From: Krasilnikovia cinnamomea
GTDB taxonomy: Bacteria > Actinomycetota > Actinomycetes > Mycobacteriales > Micromonosporaceae
Assembly: GCF_004217545.1 (NCBI RefSeq)
Contig: NZ_SHKY01000001.1
Coordinates: forward strand, 2,914,001-2,978,000
Length of the DNA: 64,000 nucleotides
Direction of reading: 5' to 3'
Of this stretch, positions 46,806-57,000 are shown piece by piece. The notes beneath the pieces were generated by a model. It was not told where the DNA came from and searched no databases. It saw only the letters and a program-made list of their open reading frames with translations. Numbering within the stretch: the stretch's first letter is position 1; each line of letters opens with the position of its first letter. The translations under genes and the position numbers were made by a program.

Positions 46806-48032
46806 ATGGCGGCTCCCCAGACTCCGTACGAAGCGGTCCTGCATGCCGCCCGCGACGTGGCGAAGCTGGACTGCGCCCTGGACGCCGAGATGCTCGGTAC
46901 CGCCCTGCTCGGCAGCGTCTACGCGGTCGCCGAGCAGGACCGCGCCGCGGCCGTACGCGAGTTCGTCGGCCGTTTCCTCACCGCGACCGCCCGCCGCCGC
47001 ACCGCGTCGGCCACCACGATCCGCGAGGTCTTCGCGGCGCTGGTCCCGGACGCCGCCGGAGCCGCCGACGTCCGGCCCGGCGCCCAGGCACCGGCGTGGA
47101 GCGCACAACTGGGCCGGGTCCACCCGACGGGCTGCTACGCGTACGGCGACGTGTACGGAGATCAGACGTCCTATCTGGTCACGTTCGCGTACGACGACAG
47201 CCAGGACGGCGGCCCGGACCACGCGGTCGTGGCGCTGATCGACCACAACATCGGCATCACCAAGGACGTGTTCGTGGGCGGACCGGCCCAGCGCATCCTC
47301 GGCCAGGTACGCGAGATGTGCGCGACCGACGAGCTGACCTGGTTCCGCGAGGAGGACCCGGGCCGCGTCCGGGTCGAGGTGAGTCGGCACCTGCAGATCA
47401 CGGACGGCCTGAGCGACCTGCCGTCCGACGGGTCCCTGGCGACCGACCGCGCGCTGGCGGCCGCCCGCCTGGCGCTGCTCCCGGCCGCGACCACCCCGCC
47501 GCTGCCCGAACCGCACGAACTGTCCCATCCGGACCGCGAACGGCTGATCCGCGACTTCCTCGCCGGTCCCGAGGCGCGGCGCGGCGGGCTCGGCGCGATC
47601 CAGACCGACGACGAACTGTCCTCACTGCACTTCTGCCTCAGCCTGATCCTCGACCACGCGATGAGCCTGCCGGACGCCGACCCGCTGCGCTGGAGCCCCG
47701 CGGTCGCCGGGCTGTTCCTGCTGGACTGGGTGCACCGCCGGGCCGTACTGGACATGGACGACGCCGCGATGCTGCCGCGGGTCACCCGGGCCTGGTCGGC
47801 GTACGCGACCCGGCGGCGCGGCCTGCCCGAGGCGGCGGTCGAGCAGGCGGGCTCGGTGGTCGAGGAGATGATCGACGAGTTCGCCCGCCTCTACGCGACC
47901 GGGGAGCGGCGCAGCCCGGCCACGGCCGCGGTGGCCCAGCTCATCTCCGAGGGCGTCGACCCCAACGACACCGCGGCCATCGACGCCTGGATCGACGCCA
48001 ACCGGCACCGGCTGAACGACGACCCGTCCTGA
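46806..48032 (+). CDS. Hypothetical protein, 408 aa
   Basis: Unknown. It is a soluble, helix-rich globular protein (TPYEAVLHAARDVAKLDCAL, ALLGSVYAVAEQDRAAAVREF) with a beta-rich middle (VHPTGCYAYGDVYGDQTSYL, HAVVALIDHNIGITKDVFVGG) and a predicted helical end (AAVEQAGSVVEEMIDEFARL, then PSP). It has no signal peptide or membrane segment. It sits 35 nt after the dynamin-like pair, and its own leaderless-type promoter suggests at least partly separate expression. Its conservation beside that pair elsewhere would indicate a shared role. Confidence 0.65.
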   Translation: MAAPQTPYEAVLHAARDVAKLDCALDAEMLGTALLGSVYAVAEQDRAAAVREFVGRFLTATARRRTASATTIREVFAALVPDAAGAADVRPGAQAPAWSAQLGRVHPTGCYAYGDVYGDQTSYLVTFAYDDSQDGGPDHAVVALIDHNIGITKDVFVGGPAQRILGQVREMCATDELTWFREEDPGRVRVEVSRHLQITDGLSDLPSDGSLATDRALAAARLALLPAATTPPLPEPHELSHPDRERLIRDFLAGPEARRGGLGAIQTDDELSSLHFCLSLILDHAMSLPDADPLRWSPAVAGLFLLDWVHRRAVLDMDDAAMLPRVTRAWSAYATRRRGLPEAAVEQAGSVVEEMIDEFARLYATGERRSPATAAVAQLISEGVDPNDTAAIDAWIDANRHRLNDDPS

Positions 48033-48033
48033 C

Positions 48034-49341
48034 TCACCACCACGGCGGCGGGTCGTCCGGGTCGGCGTGGTGCCGCCCCGCCCGGGAGCCGGGCCAGCGG
48101 TAGTCGTCCCACCGCCGGTCCCCGGCCCGGTGACTGCCCCAGTACGGGCGGCCCTGCGCGCAGTCGTCGCCGTACCCGCTGAACCGGTGGCTGTTGTGGG
48201 CGCGCGCGGCGGCGGTCGCGAAGCGCAGATTGTGCGGTCGTTCGGCCATGCCTGACCTCCATGTCTCGACGGGCGGGTCGGGGTCCGGGGTGGGGTTGGC
48301 GGGGTCGGGAGGGGTCCAGCATTCGCCGCCGTCGGTGCACCAGGGCTCCGGTCCGGGTGGATCGTGCGGCTCGATGGGTGGCGGCGTGTGGCCCGGCGGT
48401 TCGGTGCCTCCCGGCGGCGGTGTCTCCGGGCCTCCGGGGCCCGGCGTTTCGCCCGGGCCGCCCGACGGGTTGCCGGGGCCGCCCGGCGGGTTGCCGGGGC
48501 CGCCCGGCGCCGGCGTGCCCGGGTTCTCGCCGCCGCCGGGTGTGGGCGTGCCGGGAGTCCCGCCCTCCCCCGGGGCTGGCGTGCCGGGAGTCCCGCCCTC
48601 GCCCGGCGCTGGCGTGCCAGGTTTCTGGCCTCCGCCCGGCGCTGGCGTGCCAGGTTTCTGGCCTCCGCCCGGCTTGCCGCTGCCGGGCTTGCTGCCACCC
48701 GATGAGGGACCTGCGGGTTTACCGCCCCCGGACGGCGACCCATTGGGCTTGCCGCCCCCGGACGGCGACCCGCTGGGCTTGCCGCCGCCCGACGGGGAAC
48801 CATCGGGTTTGCCGCCGCCGGTGGGCGAGCCGTTCGGCTGTCCGCCGCCGGACGATGGTGCGCTGCCCGGCTTCGGGGCTTCCGAAGGAGTGCGGCCCGG
48901 CTGGGGCCGGCTGTGCCCGTACCGTTCGATGTCGGATTCCGGACCCTGACCCTCCGATCCGGATGGCCCGGTCGCGCCCGTCTGCGCCGGTCCGGGGGCC
49001 GCGCCCCCGGACGGCGCGGTGTCGCCCGGCTGCGTGCCGGTGCCGCTGCTGGCCGGTGGGGTGGCCTGCGGTGTGCCGCCCGGCCCGGGCCGCACCGGGC
49101 CCGACGAGGCGGGCGGCAGCAGCGGCACGTCCATCGCCCCGGTACGGCCCCGGTCGATCCAGTCGCGCCCGGCGGTGATGGCGGCCAGGGTGGGCAGCGA
49201 CGCGAGTCCCACCAGCAGCGCGACGATCAGGATGTAGCGCCGGGTCGGCGCGGCCAGCCCGTCGGCGCGGTAGACGCCGTTGAGGCGCTTGCGCAGGACC
49301 TTCATGGGCGGCACGCGTCCGTCGTCGTCCGGCTCCGGCAC
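48034..49341 (-). CDS. Membrane-anchored Pro/Gly-rich repeat protein, 435 aa
   Basis: Unknown function. A 30-residue cytoplasmic start is followed by one membrane helix (RRYILIVALLVGLASLPTLAA, about residues 30-50). The next 280 residues are Pro/Gly/Ser/Thr-rich repeats, first GGGKPxGSPS decamers and then PGGGQKPGTPA/PGEGGTPGTPA. Near the end a Cys pair (WCTDGGECW) precedes a His/Asn/Arg-rich region (FATAAARAHNSHRFSGYGDD) with Cys in DDCAQGRPYW, which may be a small folded extracellular domain. GTG 49341 is chosen because GGAGGAGG lies nine bases upstream; ATG 49362 is an alternative. The topology suggests an extracellular wall-spanning stalk. Confidence 0.65.
   Translation of the reverse strand: MPEPDDDGRVPPMKVLRKRLNGVYRADGLAAPTRRYILIVALLVGLASLPTLAAITAGRDWIDRGRTGAMDVPLLPPASSGPVRPGPGGTPQATPPASSGTGTQPGDTAPSGGAAPGPAQTGATGPSGSEGQGPESDIERYGHSRPQPGRTPSEAPKPGSAPSSGGGQPNGSPTGGGKPDGSPSGGGKPSGSPSGGGKPNGSPSGGGKPAGPSSGGSKPGSGKPGGGQKPGTPAPGGGQKPGTPAPGEGGTPGTPAPGEGGTPGTPTPGGGENPGTPAPGGPGNPPGGPGNPSGGPGETPGPGGPETPPPGGTEPPGHTPPPIEPHDPPGPEPWCTDGGECWTPPDPANPTPDPDPPVETWRSGMAERPHNLRFATAAARAHNSHRFSGYGDDCAQGRPYWGSHRAGDRRWDDYRWPGSRAGRHHADPDDPPPWW
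48480..48870 (-). repeat. Tandem repeats of 30-33 nt in the Pro/Gly-rich gene
   Basis: Two families of coding tandem repeats: 30-nt units encoding GGGKPxGSPS (about 48700-48850) and 33-nt units encoding PGGGQKPGTPA-type elements (about 48500-48680). Units are degenerate but recognisable. Confidence 0.65.
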
Positions 49342-49802
49342 GACCTGCACCCTCCTCCGCATCCCGGCCGCCGGAAGATCAACGAAATCGCATCCGGCTA
49401 TCCGTCCCAGTGCTGAGGTGAACGACGGATCCGCGGTTCGGCAGCGGCACAGCTCGGCCGTTCGTACGTTCGTGAGCGCACGAAAAGTGCTTAACCGGAC
49501 AAAGGAGTCCACCAATTGCTCGCGAGAATTTCCCGACTGTGATCGACCCGACCTGTGGTGGCACTCACGTTCTCTGTCAGGATGGGGGGCGACGGCACCG
49601 CCGCCGTCGCCTTCGCCGACCAGCGGGGCGCCTGGCGGGACCGTCGCTCCCCGGCGGGGCCTGCCCCGCTGACAACGCCGCGCGGCAACCCCACCCGGGC
49701 CAGGCGCGGCGATACAGCTTCCGGCGGGTGCCGGGAGCGTGGTCAGCCGCGCGGACGGGCAACACCCGCCGCAGGCCCAGATGATGGAACAGGGAGACAC
49801 GG
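49342..49802. other. Divergent intergenic region before the 2-oxoacid dehydrogenase operon
   Basis: About 460 nt between divergent genes. It should hold both promoters; a GGGAG ribosome-binding site lies seven bases before 49803. Scattered open frames here have no coding support. No operator palindrome or RNA was recognised. Confidence 0.45.
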
Positions 49803-50942
49803 ATGGCGAAGGGCACGAGCGAACCCGGGGCCGACGTACCGGCCGGTGGGTTCGTGCAACTGCTCACCCCCGACGGGGAGCGCGTCGACAGCGTCACCAC
49901 CGACGACGGCGTGACGTACTCGGTCGACTTCACCGACGACGAGTACCGGGAGCTGTACCGCGACCTCGTCACGGTCCGCCGGCTCGACGCCGAGGCGACC
50001 GCACTGCAGCGGCAGGGCGAGCTGGGCATCTGGGCGAGCCTGCTGGGGCAGGAGGCGGCGCAGGTCGGCTCCGGCCGGGCGCTGCGCCCGCAGGACATGG
50101 CGTTCCCCACGTACCGCGAGCACGGCGTGCTGTACTGCCGCGGCATCGACCCGATCATGCCGTTCGGCCTGTTCCGGGGCGTCGACCAGGGCGGCTGGGA
50201 CCCGAACGAGTTCAAGTTCCACACGTACACGATCGTGATCGGCTCGCAGACGCTGCACGCGACCGGCTACGCCATGGGCATCACCATGGACGGCAAGACC
50301 GGCACCCCCGACGGCGAGGCCGTGATCGCCTACTTCGGCGACGGCGCGACCAGCCAGGGCGACGTGAACGAGGCCTTCGTGTGGGCGGGCGTGTTCCACG
50401 CCCCGATGGTCTTCTTCTGCCAGAACAACCAGTACGCGATCAGTGAGCCGCTGGAGCGCCAGACCCGCATCCCGCTGTACCGCCGCGCCGCCGGCTACGG
50501 CTTCCCCGGCGTCCGGGTCGACGGCAACGACGTCCTGGCCACGTACGCGGTGACCCGCGCGGCCCTGGACCACGCCCGCAACGGGCAGGGCCCGACCCTG
50601 ATCGAGGCGTACACCTACCGGATGGGCGCGCACACCAGCTCGGACGACCCCACCCGGTACCGGATCGCCAGCGAGGTCGAGGCCTGGCAGGCCAAGGACC
50701 CGATCCTGCGGCTGCGCGCGTTCCTGACCAAGCAGCAACTCGCGGACGACACGTACTTCGCGGAGGTCGATGACTCGGCCGCCAAGGTCGCCCTCTCCCT
50801 GCGCGAGCGCGTCCTGGCCATGCCCGACCCGCAGCCGGTCAGCATGTTCGACAACGCCTACCCCCACGGCTCGCCCGAGGTGGACGTGCAGCGTCAGCAG
50901 TTCGCCGCCTACCAGGCATCGTTCGAGGGGAGCGCCCACTGA
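49803..50942 (+). CDS. bkdA: 2-oxoacid dehydrogenase E1 component, alpha subunit (branched-chain or pyruvate type)
   Basis: Thiamine-diphosphate enzyme subunit that decarboxylates 2-oxo acids. The ThDP motif is GDGATSQGDVNEAF...NN (GDG at about 180, QNN at about 208). Other family segments are TYREHGVLYCRG, YRMGAHTSSDDPTRYR (regulatory loop position) and QRQGELGIW. Actinobacteria usually use AceE for pyruvate, and the heterodimeric type is most often branched-chain (BkdABC), so that assignment is likely but not certain. The valine dehydrogenase encoded at the window's start would feed it. ATG 49803 has GGGAG seven bases upstream. 379 residues. Confidence 0.85.
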   Translation: MAKGTSEPGADVPAGGFVQLLTPDGERVDSVTTDDGVTYSVDFTDDEYRELYRDLVTVRRLDAEATALQRQGELGIWASLLGQEAAQVGSGRALRPQDMAFPTYREHGVLYCRGIDPIMPFGLFRGVDQGGWDPNEFKFHTYTIVIGSQTLHATGYAMGITMDGKTGTPDGEAVIAYFGDGATSQGDVNEAFVWAGVFHAPMVFFCQNNQYAISEPLERQTRIPLYRRAAGYGFPGVRVDGNDVLATYAVTRAALDHARNGQGPTLIEAYTYRMGAHTSSDDPTRYRIASEVEAWQAKDPILRLRAFLTKQQLADDTYFAEVDDSAAKVALSLRERVLAMPDPQPVSMFDNAYPHGSPEVDVQRQQFAAYQASFEGSAH

Positions 50943-51928
50943 TGTCCGAGACCATTACCTTGGGCAAGGCCCTGAACCACGGCCTGCGCCGCGCCCTGGA
51001 GAGCGACCCCAAGGTCGTCATCATGGGCGAGGACGTCGGCAAGCTCGGCGGCGTCTTCCGGATCACCGACGGCCTGCAGAAGGACTTCGGCGAGGACCGC
51101 GTCATCGACACGCCGCTGGCCGAGTCCGGCATCATCGGCACCGCGGTCGGCCTGGCCATCCGTGGGTACCGCCCGGTCTGCGAGATCCAGTTCGACGGCT
51201 TCGTGTTCCCCGCGTTCGACCAGATCGTCACCCAGGTGGCGAAGATGCACTACCGGTCGCTGGGCAACATCAAGGTCCCGATGGTCATCCGGATTCCGTA
51301 CGGCGGCGGCATCGGCGCGGTGGAGCACCACTCCGAGTCCCCCGAGGCGTACTTCGCGCACACCCCCGGCCTGAAGGTCGTGACCTGCGCCAGCCCGTCC
51401 GACGCGTACGTGATGATCCAGCAGGCCATCGCGTCCGACGACCCGGTGATCTTCTTCGAGCCCAAGCGCCGCTACTGGGAGAAGGGCCCGGTCGAGCTGG
51501 ACGCCCCGCTCTCCGGCGCGTACCCGCTGCACGCGTCCCGGCTGATCCGGCCGGGCACGCACGCGACGGTGCTGGCGTACGGCCCGATGGTCAAGACCGC
51601 CCTGGACGCCGCGACCGCGGCCGCCGAGGACGGGCGCGAGCTGGAGGTCATCGACCTGCGTACGCTCTCGCCGCTGGACCTGGCGCCGGTGTTCGAGTCG
51701 GTACGCCGTACCGGCCGCTGCGTGGTCGTGCACGAGGCCCCCGGCAACGTCGGCCTCGGTGCGGAGATCGCCGCCCGGGTCACCGAGGAGTGCTTCTACT
51801 CCCTGGAGGCCCCGGTGCTGCGGGTGTCCGGCTACGACATCCCGTACCCGGCCGCGCGGGTCGAGGAGGAGTACCTCCCCGACCTCGACCGGGTGCTGGA
51901 CGCCGTCGACCGTACGTTCGGCTGGTGA
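50942..51928 (+). CDS. bkdB: 2-oxoacid dehydrogenase E1 component, beta subunit
   Basis: Transketolase-type beta subunit of E1 (328 residues). It contains the MGEDVGKLGGVFRITDGL and VIDTPLAESGIIGTAVGLA segments, and RIPYGGGIGAVEHHSESPEA with the catalytic/substrate His pair. The transketolase C-domain segments follow (VLAYGPMV, LEVIDLRTLSPLD, VVVHEAPGNVGLGAE). Its ATG overlaps the alpha-subunit stop (TGATG), implying coupled translation and equal amounts of both subunits. Confidence 0.9.
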   Translation: MSETITLGKALNHGLRRALESDPKVVIMGEDVGKLGGVFRITDGLQKDFGEDRVIDTPLAESGIIGTAVGLAIRGYRPVCEIQFDGFVFPAFDQIVTQVAKMHYRSLGNIKVPMVIRIPYGGGIGAVEHHSESPEAYFAHTPGLKVVTCASPSDAYVMIQQAIASDDPVIFFEPKRRYWEKGPVELDAPLSGAYPLHASRLIRPGTHATVLAYGPMVKTALDAATAAAEDGRELEVIDLRTLSPLDLAPVFESVRRTGRCVVVHEAPGNVGLGAEIAARVTEECFYSLEAPVLRVSGYDIPYPAARVEEEYLPDLDRVLDAVDRTFGW

Positions 51929-51933
51929 CCCGG

Positions 51934-53400
51934 ATGTCGCGGATCAAGGAGTTCAACCTGCCCGACCTGGGCGAGGGTCTCACCGAGGGTGAGATCCTGT
52001 CCTGGCTGGTCAAGGTGGGCGACACGATCGAGCTGAACCAGCCGATCGTCGAGGTCGAGACCGCCAAGGCGGCCGTGGAGATCCCCGCCAAGTGGGCCGG
52101 GATGGTCACGAAGATCTTCCACGAGGCCGGTACGACCGTGGAGGTCGGCGCGCCGATCATCGCGATCGACACCGAGCCGGGCGCGGGCCCGGTCGACGAG
52201 CCCGTACAGTCCCCGGCCGCCCCGGTGCCGTCCGCGGCGTCGCTGGCGGCCGTGGAGGTGGCCCCCGCCGAGGGTGCGGTGGAGCCGGGTCTCATCGGCG
52301 GCCCCGCACCGGGCGGCCGTACGGCGATCCTGGTCGGTTACGGCCCGCGCACCACGGCGGCCAAGCGGCGGCCCCGGGTCAACGGCACGGATCAGGCGGC
52401 CCCACCCGCGGCGCCCGCCGCCGTGGCCGCGCCTGTGGCACCCGCTGTCGTGGCGCCGCCCGTGGCACCCACGCCCGCTCCGGTCGCGCCCGCTGCGGTC
52501 GCGCACCGGGCCGGGCCGGTGCTGGCCAAGCCGCCGGTCCGCAAGCTGGCCCGGGACCTGGGTGTGGATCTCGCCGCGCTCGCCGGCTCCGGCCCGCTCG
52601 GCTCGGTGACGCGGGAGGACGTCCAGCAGGCAGCGGCCCGCCCGGCCGTCGAGCCTTCGATCGCGGCGGCACCGGTCGTGGCCGCCGGGGACGGCACCCG
52701 CGAGCAGCGCATCCCGATCAAGGGCGTACGCAAGCTGACCGCGGAGAACATGGTGGCGTCGGCGTTCACCGCGCCGCACGTGACCGAGTTCCTCACGCTC
52801 GACGTGACCCGCGCGATGAAGACGCTGGAGAAGATCAAGAGCCGGCCGGAGTTCCGCGATGTGCGGGTCTCGCCATTGCTGCTGGTGGCGAAGGCCGTGC
52901 TGGTGGCGCTGCGGCGGCACCCGATGGTCAACTCGACGTGGTCCGGCGCGACGAACGAGATCGTCGTCAAGGAGTACGTGAACCTCGGCATCGCCGCGGC
53001 CACCGAGCGTGGCCTGATCGTGCCCAACGTCAAGGACGCGGGACGGCTCACCCTGCGGGAGCTGGCCGACGCCCTCAACGGGCTGGTGCAGACCGCCAAG
53101 TCGGGCAAGACCCCGCCGGCGGACATGCAGGGCGGGACGTTCTCGATCACGAACGTCGGGGTCTTCGGCGTCGACACCGGCACGCCGATCCTGCCGCCGG
53201 GCGAGTCGGCGATCCTGGTTTTCGGGGCGATCCGCCCGATGCCGTGGGTGCACAAGGGCAAGATCAAGATCCGCCAGGTCACCACGCTGGGACTCAGCTT
53301 CGACCACCGGATCGTCGACGGCGAGCTGGGTTCGAAGTTCCTGCGTGACGTCGGTGCGTTCCTCTCCGACCCGGAGGGGGCACTGCTGTCCTGGACCTAG
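51934..53400 (+). CDS. bkdC: 2-oxoacid dehydrogenase E2 component (dihydrolipoyl acyltransferase)
   Basis: Transfers the acyl group from lipoate to CoA. A single lipoyl domain (residues 1-78) carries the lipoylated Lys in VETAKAAVEI. Long Ala/Pro-rich linkers follow. The peripheral subunit-binding domain is KLARDLGVDLAALAGSGPLGSVTREDV (about 200-230). The catalytic domain ends in SFDHRIVDGELGSKFLRD with the active-site His/Asp. ATG 51934 starts MSRIKEFNLPDLGEGL; GTG 51925 is an alternative that overlaps the E1beta stop (GTGA) and would couple translation. No E3 gene is in the operon. Confidence 0.9.
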   Translation: MSRIKEFNLPDLGEGLTEGEILSWLVKVGDTIELNQPIVEVETAKAAVEIPAKWAGMVTKIFHEAGTTVEVGAPIIAIDTEPGAGPVDEPVQSPAAPVPSAASLAAVEVAPAEGAVEPGLIGGPAPGGRTAILVGYGPRTTAAKRRPRVNGTDQAAPPAAPAAVAAPVAPAVVAPPVAPTPAPVAPAAVAHRAGPVLAKPPVRKLARDLGVDLAALAGSGPLGSVTREDVQQAAARPAVEPSIAAAPVVAAGDGTREQRIPIKGVRKLTAENMVASAFTAPHVTEFLTLDVTRAMKTLEKIKSRPEFRDVRVSPLLLVAKAVLVALRRHPMVNSTWSGATNEIVVKEYVNLGIAAATERGLIVPNVKDAGRLTLRELADALNGLVQTAKSGKTPPADMQGGTFSITNVGVFGVDTGTPILPPGESAILVFGAIRPMPWVHKGKIKIRQVTTLGLSFDHRIVDGELGSKFLRDVGAFLSDPEGALLSWT

Positions 53401-53555
53401 GAGCCGCCGAGGTTTCTTCGGCAACCGGGTTTCTCGGCCTTCGATCCTTAGTCAAGTAAGCACCGTCACCCCATAATCGTTTGCCTGCTCGTCTTCGTGT
53501 GCGTCACACTGGTGGTGCCACGAAGACGAGCAGCAAAAAGACGAGGGCAGTGACA

Positions 53556-53696
53556 GTGAGCAGCACCATGGACCGCATCCGAAGCCGCCGAATCGCCAAG
53601 CGCCAGGAGCGCGCCATCGACCGCGCCTGGCACTCCGCGCCCACCCAGGCCATGCGGGACGAGATCGCGATCTTCGCCCAGCGCCGGCCGATCTGA
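53556..53696 (+). CDS. Small basic hypothetical protein, 46 aa
   Basis: A highly basic, helix-prone peptide (MDRIRSRRIAKRQERAIDRA then WHSAPTQAMRDEIAIFAQRR). GTG 53556 has GAGGG eight bases upstream; ATG 53568 is another possible start. The composition is that of a nucleic-acid or membrane-surface binding helix, but nothing more can be said. It has its own strong terminator at 53708, supporting a real transcription unit. Confidence 0.6.
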   Translation: MSSTMDRIRSRRIAKRQERAIDRAWHSAPTQAMRDEIAIFAQRRPI

Positions 53697-53707
53697 TCCA
53701 GACAGCA

Positions 53708-53742
53708 CGACGGCCCGCCCGGTCCAACCGGGCGGGCCGTCG
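53708..53742 (+). terminator. Hairpin terminator after the 46-aa gene
   Basis: A perfect 16-bp stem (CGACGGCCCGCCCGGT with its complement) and a CCA loop, 11 nt past the stop, followed by a short TTT. Confidence 0.8.
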
Positions 53743-54087
53743 GCTTTCCCGGCCGGTGCCCGACATCGGAACAGGCCAACTTTTCCCGAACCCCGGTGAT
53801 CGCATACCCACAGGTCGCGGCGCCGGTAAGCGCAACCAGCGCCGGTTTACGAGCACCTTAAGGAAGTACACCGGGATTCCGACGACCCGCACCGCCCGGT
53901 ACGGTGGGGCACTGGTCGCCTTACCCGGCGTGGCCGGCCGGAGGGGCGACCGGGGCCACCGCTCCTTCCCGGAGCCGGCGACCCCGCACGGCCCGGCCGG
54001 GGCAGTTCGGCCCGGTCGCCGGTCCAACGACCGGCGGCCGCGTGCGTGTGCGAGGCCGGCACGGTGACAGGTATGGAGGAGGCGCGT
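53743..54087. other. Intergenic region upstream of the large repeat protein
   Basis: About 345 nt without a supported gene on either strand. It should contain the promoter of the next gene. The GGAGGAGG ribosome-binding site lies at its end (54075-54082). Confidence 0.45.
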
Positions 54088-57000
54088 ATGACGTCCGAGG
54101 GGCAGCACGCCGGTAGACAGCCGGCCGAGGCCACGTCGGGCGGAGCAGCCGAGCAGTTCGGCGCCAACTGGTTCCCACCCGACTCCGACGGGAACCCGCC
54201 GTCCGGCCGTCCAGCAGCACCCCCCGCCGCCGGGCAGGCGCAGATCCCGCCCGCCGGGCAGGCACAATTCCCACCGGCCGGGCAGGCGCAGATCCCGCCC
54301 GCCGGGCAGGCACAATTCCCACCCGCCGGGCAGGCACAATTCCCACCCGCCGGGCAGGCACAATTCCCACCCGCCGGGCAGGCACCGTTCCCACCCGCCG
54401 GGCAGCCGGCATTCCCGCCCGCCGCCGGGCCGACGTCGTACCCGCCTGCCGCCGGGCAACCTCCGGCTCAGCTTCCGCTCGCCGCCGGGCAGGCTCAGGT
54501 TCCGCCCGCCGCTGGCCGGGCACAGGTGCCACCCGCCGACCCGAACGTCTACGCCCCGCCGCCGCACGCCACCCCGAACGGCGGCTCGCCGTTCGTGGTC
54601 CCCGCGGTGCCCCCGCCCGGCCAGGCTGCCGAGCTTCCCGGTGGGCGCCCGTTCCCGGGTGATCCCGGAGTGTTCCCGGGCAGCCCCGGCGCGGACCAGT
54701 CGCCACCCTCCGCGTGGGCGCCGCCCCCGGCCGCGCCGCCCCCGGCGTCGGAGCGCAACGCCTTCGCCGCCCCGGAGGAGCCGAACCCGTACCGGGCCAC
54801 CGACTCGCTGGGCTCCGGGCCCACGGACCGCGACCCGTTCGACCGGCGATCCGCGGAGCGCGACCCCTTCGACCGGCGGGCCATGGACCGCGACCCCTTC
54901 GATGTCCGGCCCGCAGATGGCAATCCGCCCGAGCGCCGGGCCAGCGAGATTCAGGGCTTCGCCCCCGGCTCACCCACCCGCGGCATGATCGGGGACGATC
55001 CCGGCCCGACCCCGTCGTCGCCCTTCGCGCCGCCCGCTTCGGCCGCTGGTTCGCCCGCACCGGTGTGGGGCTCGAGCTTCGAGCCCCCGCGCGCACCGCA
55101 GACCACCGACGAGCCTCGGCACAGCGACGCGCCGCAGGTGAGCGGGTTCGGCCCGGACGTCCGTGGCGCCTTCCCCGGTGCCGCCGCCCACGGGTCCAGC
55201 GAATCACCGGCCAACCGGTCCGGCCTTGCGCCCTTCGGCGACCAGCAGCCCAGGGTCCCCGGTGCCACCCTCGGAGATCTACCCGACTCCGCGCCTCCTT
55301 CTGTCGGTGACAGCGGGGGCTTCGCGGCGCGCACCGCTCCCCCGGCTGATGGCCTGGGCGAACGCGTCGCGGACAACGGCCTGCCGATTCGCACCCGCCG
55401 TCCTGCGGCCGCCAACGAGGCGGATGGGCTCGCGTCGACGCCGTTCGACGGCCCGTCGCCGTTCGACCGGCCCCGGCCGTTCACCGTTCCACCCGCCGAC
55501 GGTCCAAGGCCGTCGGACAGCCCGGCGTTGTTCGACGGTCCACGGCCGTTCGATACGCCCCCCGGTTCTCCCAGCCGCCCCAGTTCCGGCGGCCCCGCAT
55601 CTGGCGGCCCGGCATTCGGCAACCCCTCATCTGGCGGCCCGGCATTCGGCAATCCCACATCTGATGCCTCGGCGTTCGGCAACCCCTCATCTGGTGGCCC
55701 GGCATTCGGCAGCCCCTCATCTGGTGGCTCAGCGTTCGGCGGCCCCGCATCTGGTGGCCCCGCGTCGGGAGGCCCGGCGTTCGGGGGGTCGGACCACGGG
55801 GACGCTGGCCCGGGTGGGCCGGGCTTCGCTCAGCGCGTCCCTGGCGCGTCGTTCGGTGCGGACGGTCCACCCGCCGCGCCCCGATCGCCGGGAGCCGCTC
55901 AGAGCAACGGCGGTCCGCTGGTCGCCGAGGCACGCCGCAGCGTCCCGCAGCCACGGGATCCCAGCGACCAGCCCGCGCCGGCGTCCGGCACCGCGCGACC
56001 GGTGTCGGCCAGCGCCTCGGTACCGGTCGCCAGTCGAGTGGCGCCGGGCGCGGAAGGGCCGCCACCGGCGACACCTCCGCAGGCGCGCGTGTACGGACGC
56101 CCGGCGCCGCCCGCCGAGGAAGAGAACCTGGCGCCGGTAACGCCGTTCCCCGGCCGCCGGGCCGACGAAGCCGCCAGCGAGCTTGGCGGCCCGTCGCAGG
56201 ACCTGCCGCCGCTCGGCCCTAAGACCCCACCGCCCGGCGGCAACCAAGGCCCCGCCCGGGCCGCGGCCAGCGCCCGCGTGGCGCCGCCCTTCGCCCCCGC
56301 CTCCCCGGCGCCGGAGCAGCCGGGCGGGCCGTACCAGGAGTTCGCGGGCCGGGGGCAGGACAACCCGCTGGACCGCTACGGCGAGGACACCACCGACATG
56401 GCGGGCCGCAACCCGGTCGACAAGCCGTATGTGCCGGAGCCCGCGCTGCCCTCGATGCACTCCCGCCCGCCGCTGGCGGACGGCTTCCCGCCACGACCTG
56501 CGCCGGATGCCGCGCCGCAGCCGGGACTCCCCGGGGACCGGGCCAAGCTCGGCGGGGTCTTCCCCGGCCCGGCGACCCGCGCCACGGTGACCCCGCCCGG
56601 ACCGGACGCAACCGCCCAATGGTCCGGCACGCCCGGCTCCGAGGCGACCGCCCAGTGGTCCGGCGCCAGCGGATCCGACGCAACGGCTCAGTGGTCCGGC
56701 GCCAGCGGATCCGACGCGACCGCTCAGTGGTCCGGCACGCCCGGCTCCGACGCGACCGCTCAGTGGTCCGGCCCGCCGCGCCCGGAGGGTGGGGCCGCCT
56801 GGCCCGGTTCCGCCGGGCAGCCCGAGGCGGCAGCTGCGCCCGGGCCGGCCGATGCGCTCGCGCCGACCCCGGACAAGCCCGACACCCCAGCCCCGAACGT
56901 GCGGGTGCTGCCGGTCACCGTCGTGGTGGTTCTGGGTGCCGCGATCGTGCTGGGCCTCGTGTTCGGGCTCGTGTGGCTGATCTCGCGCGGCTCCGACTCC

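Noticed and set aside
54228..54420. CRISPR-like repeat array
   Set aside because: Repeats are 24 nt, in frame, without unique spacers, and encode PPAGQAQ units of a protein.
53452..54567. Minus-strand open frame of 371 codons
   Set aside because: Its repeats (LPGGWEL) are the reverse complement of the PPAGQAQ coding repeats, and no other features support it.
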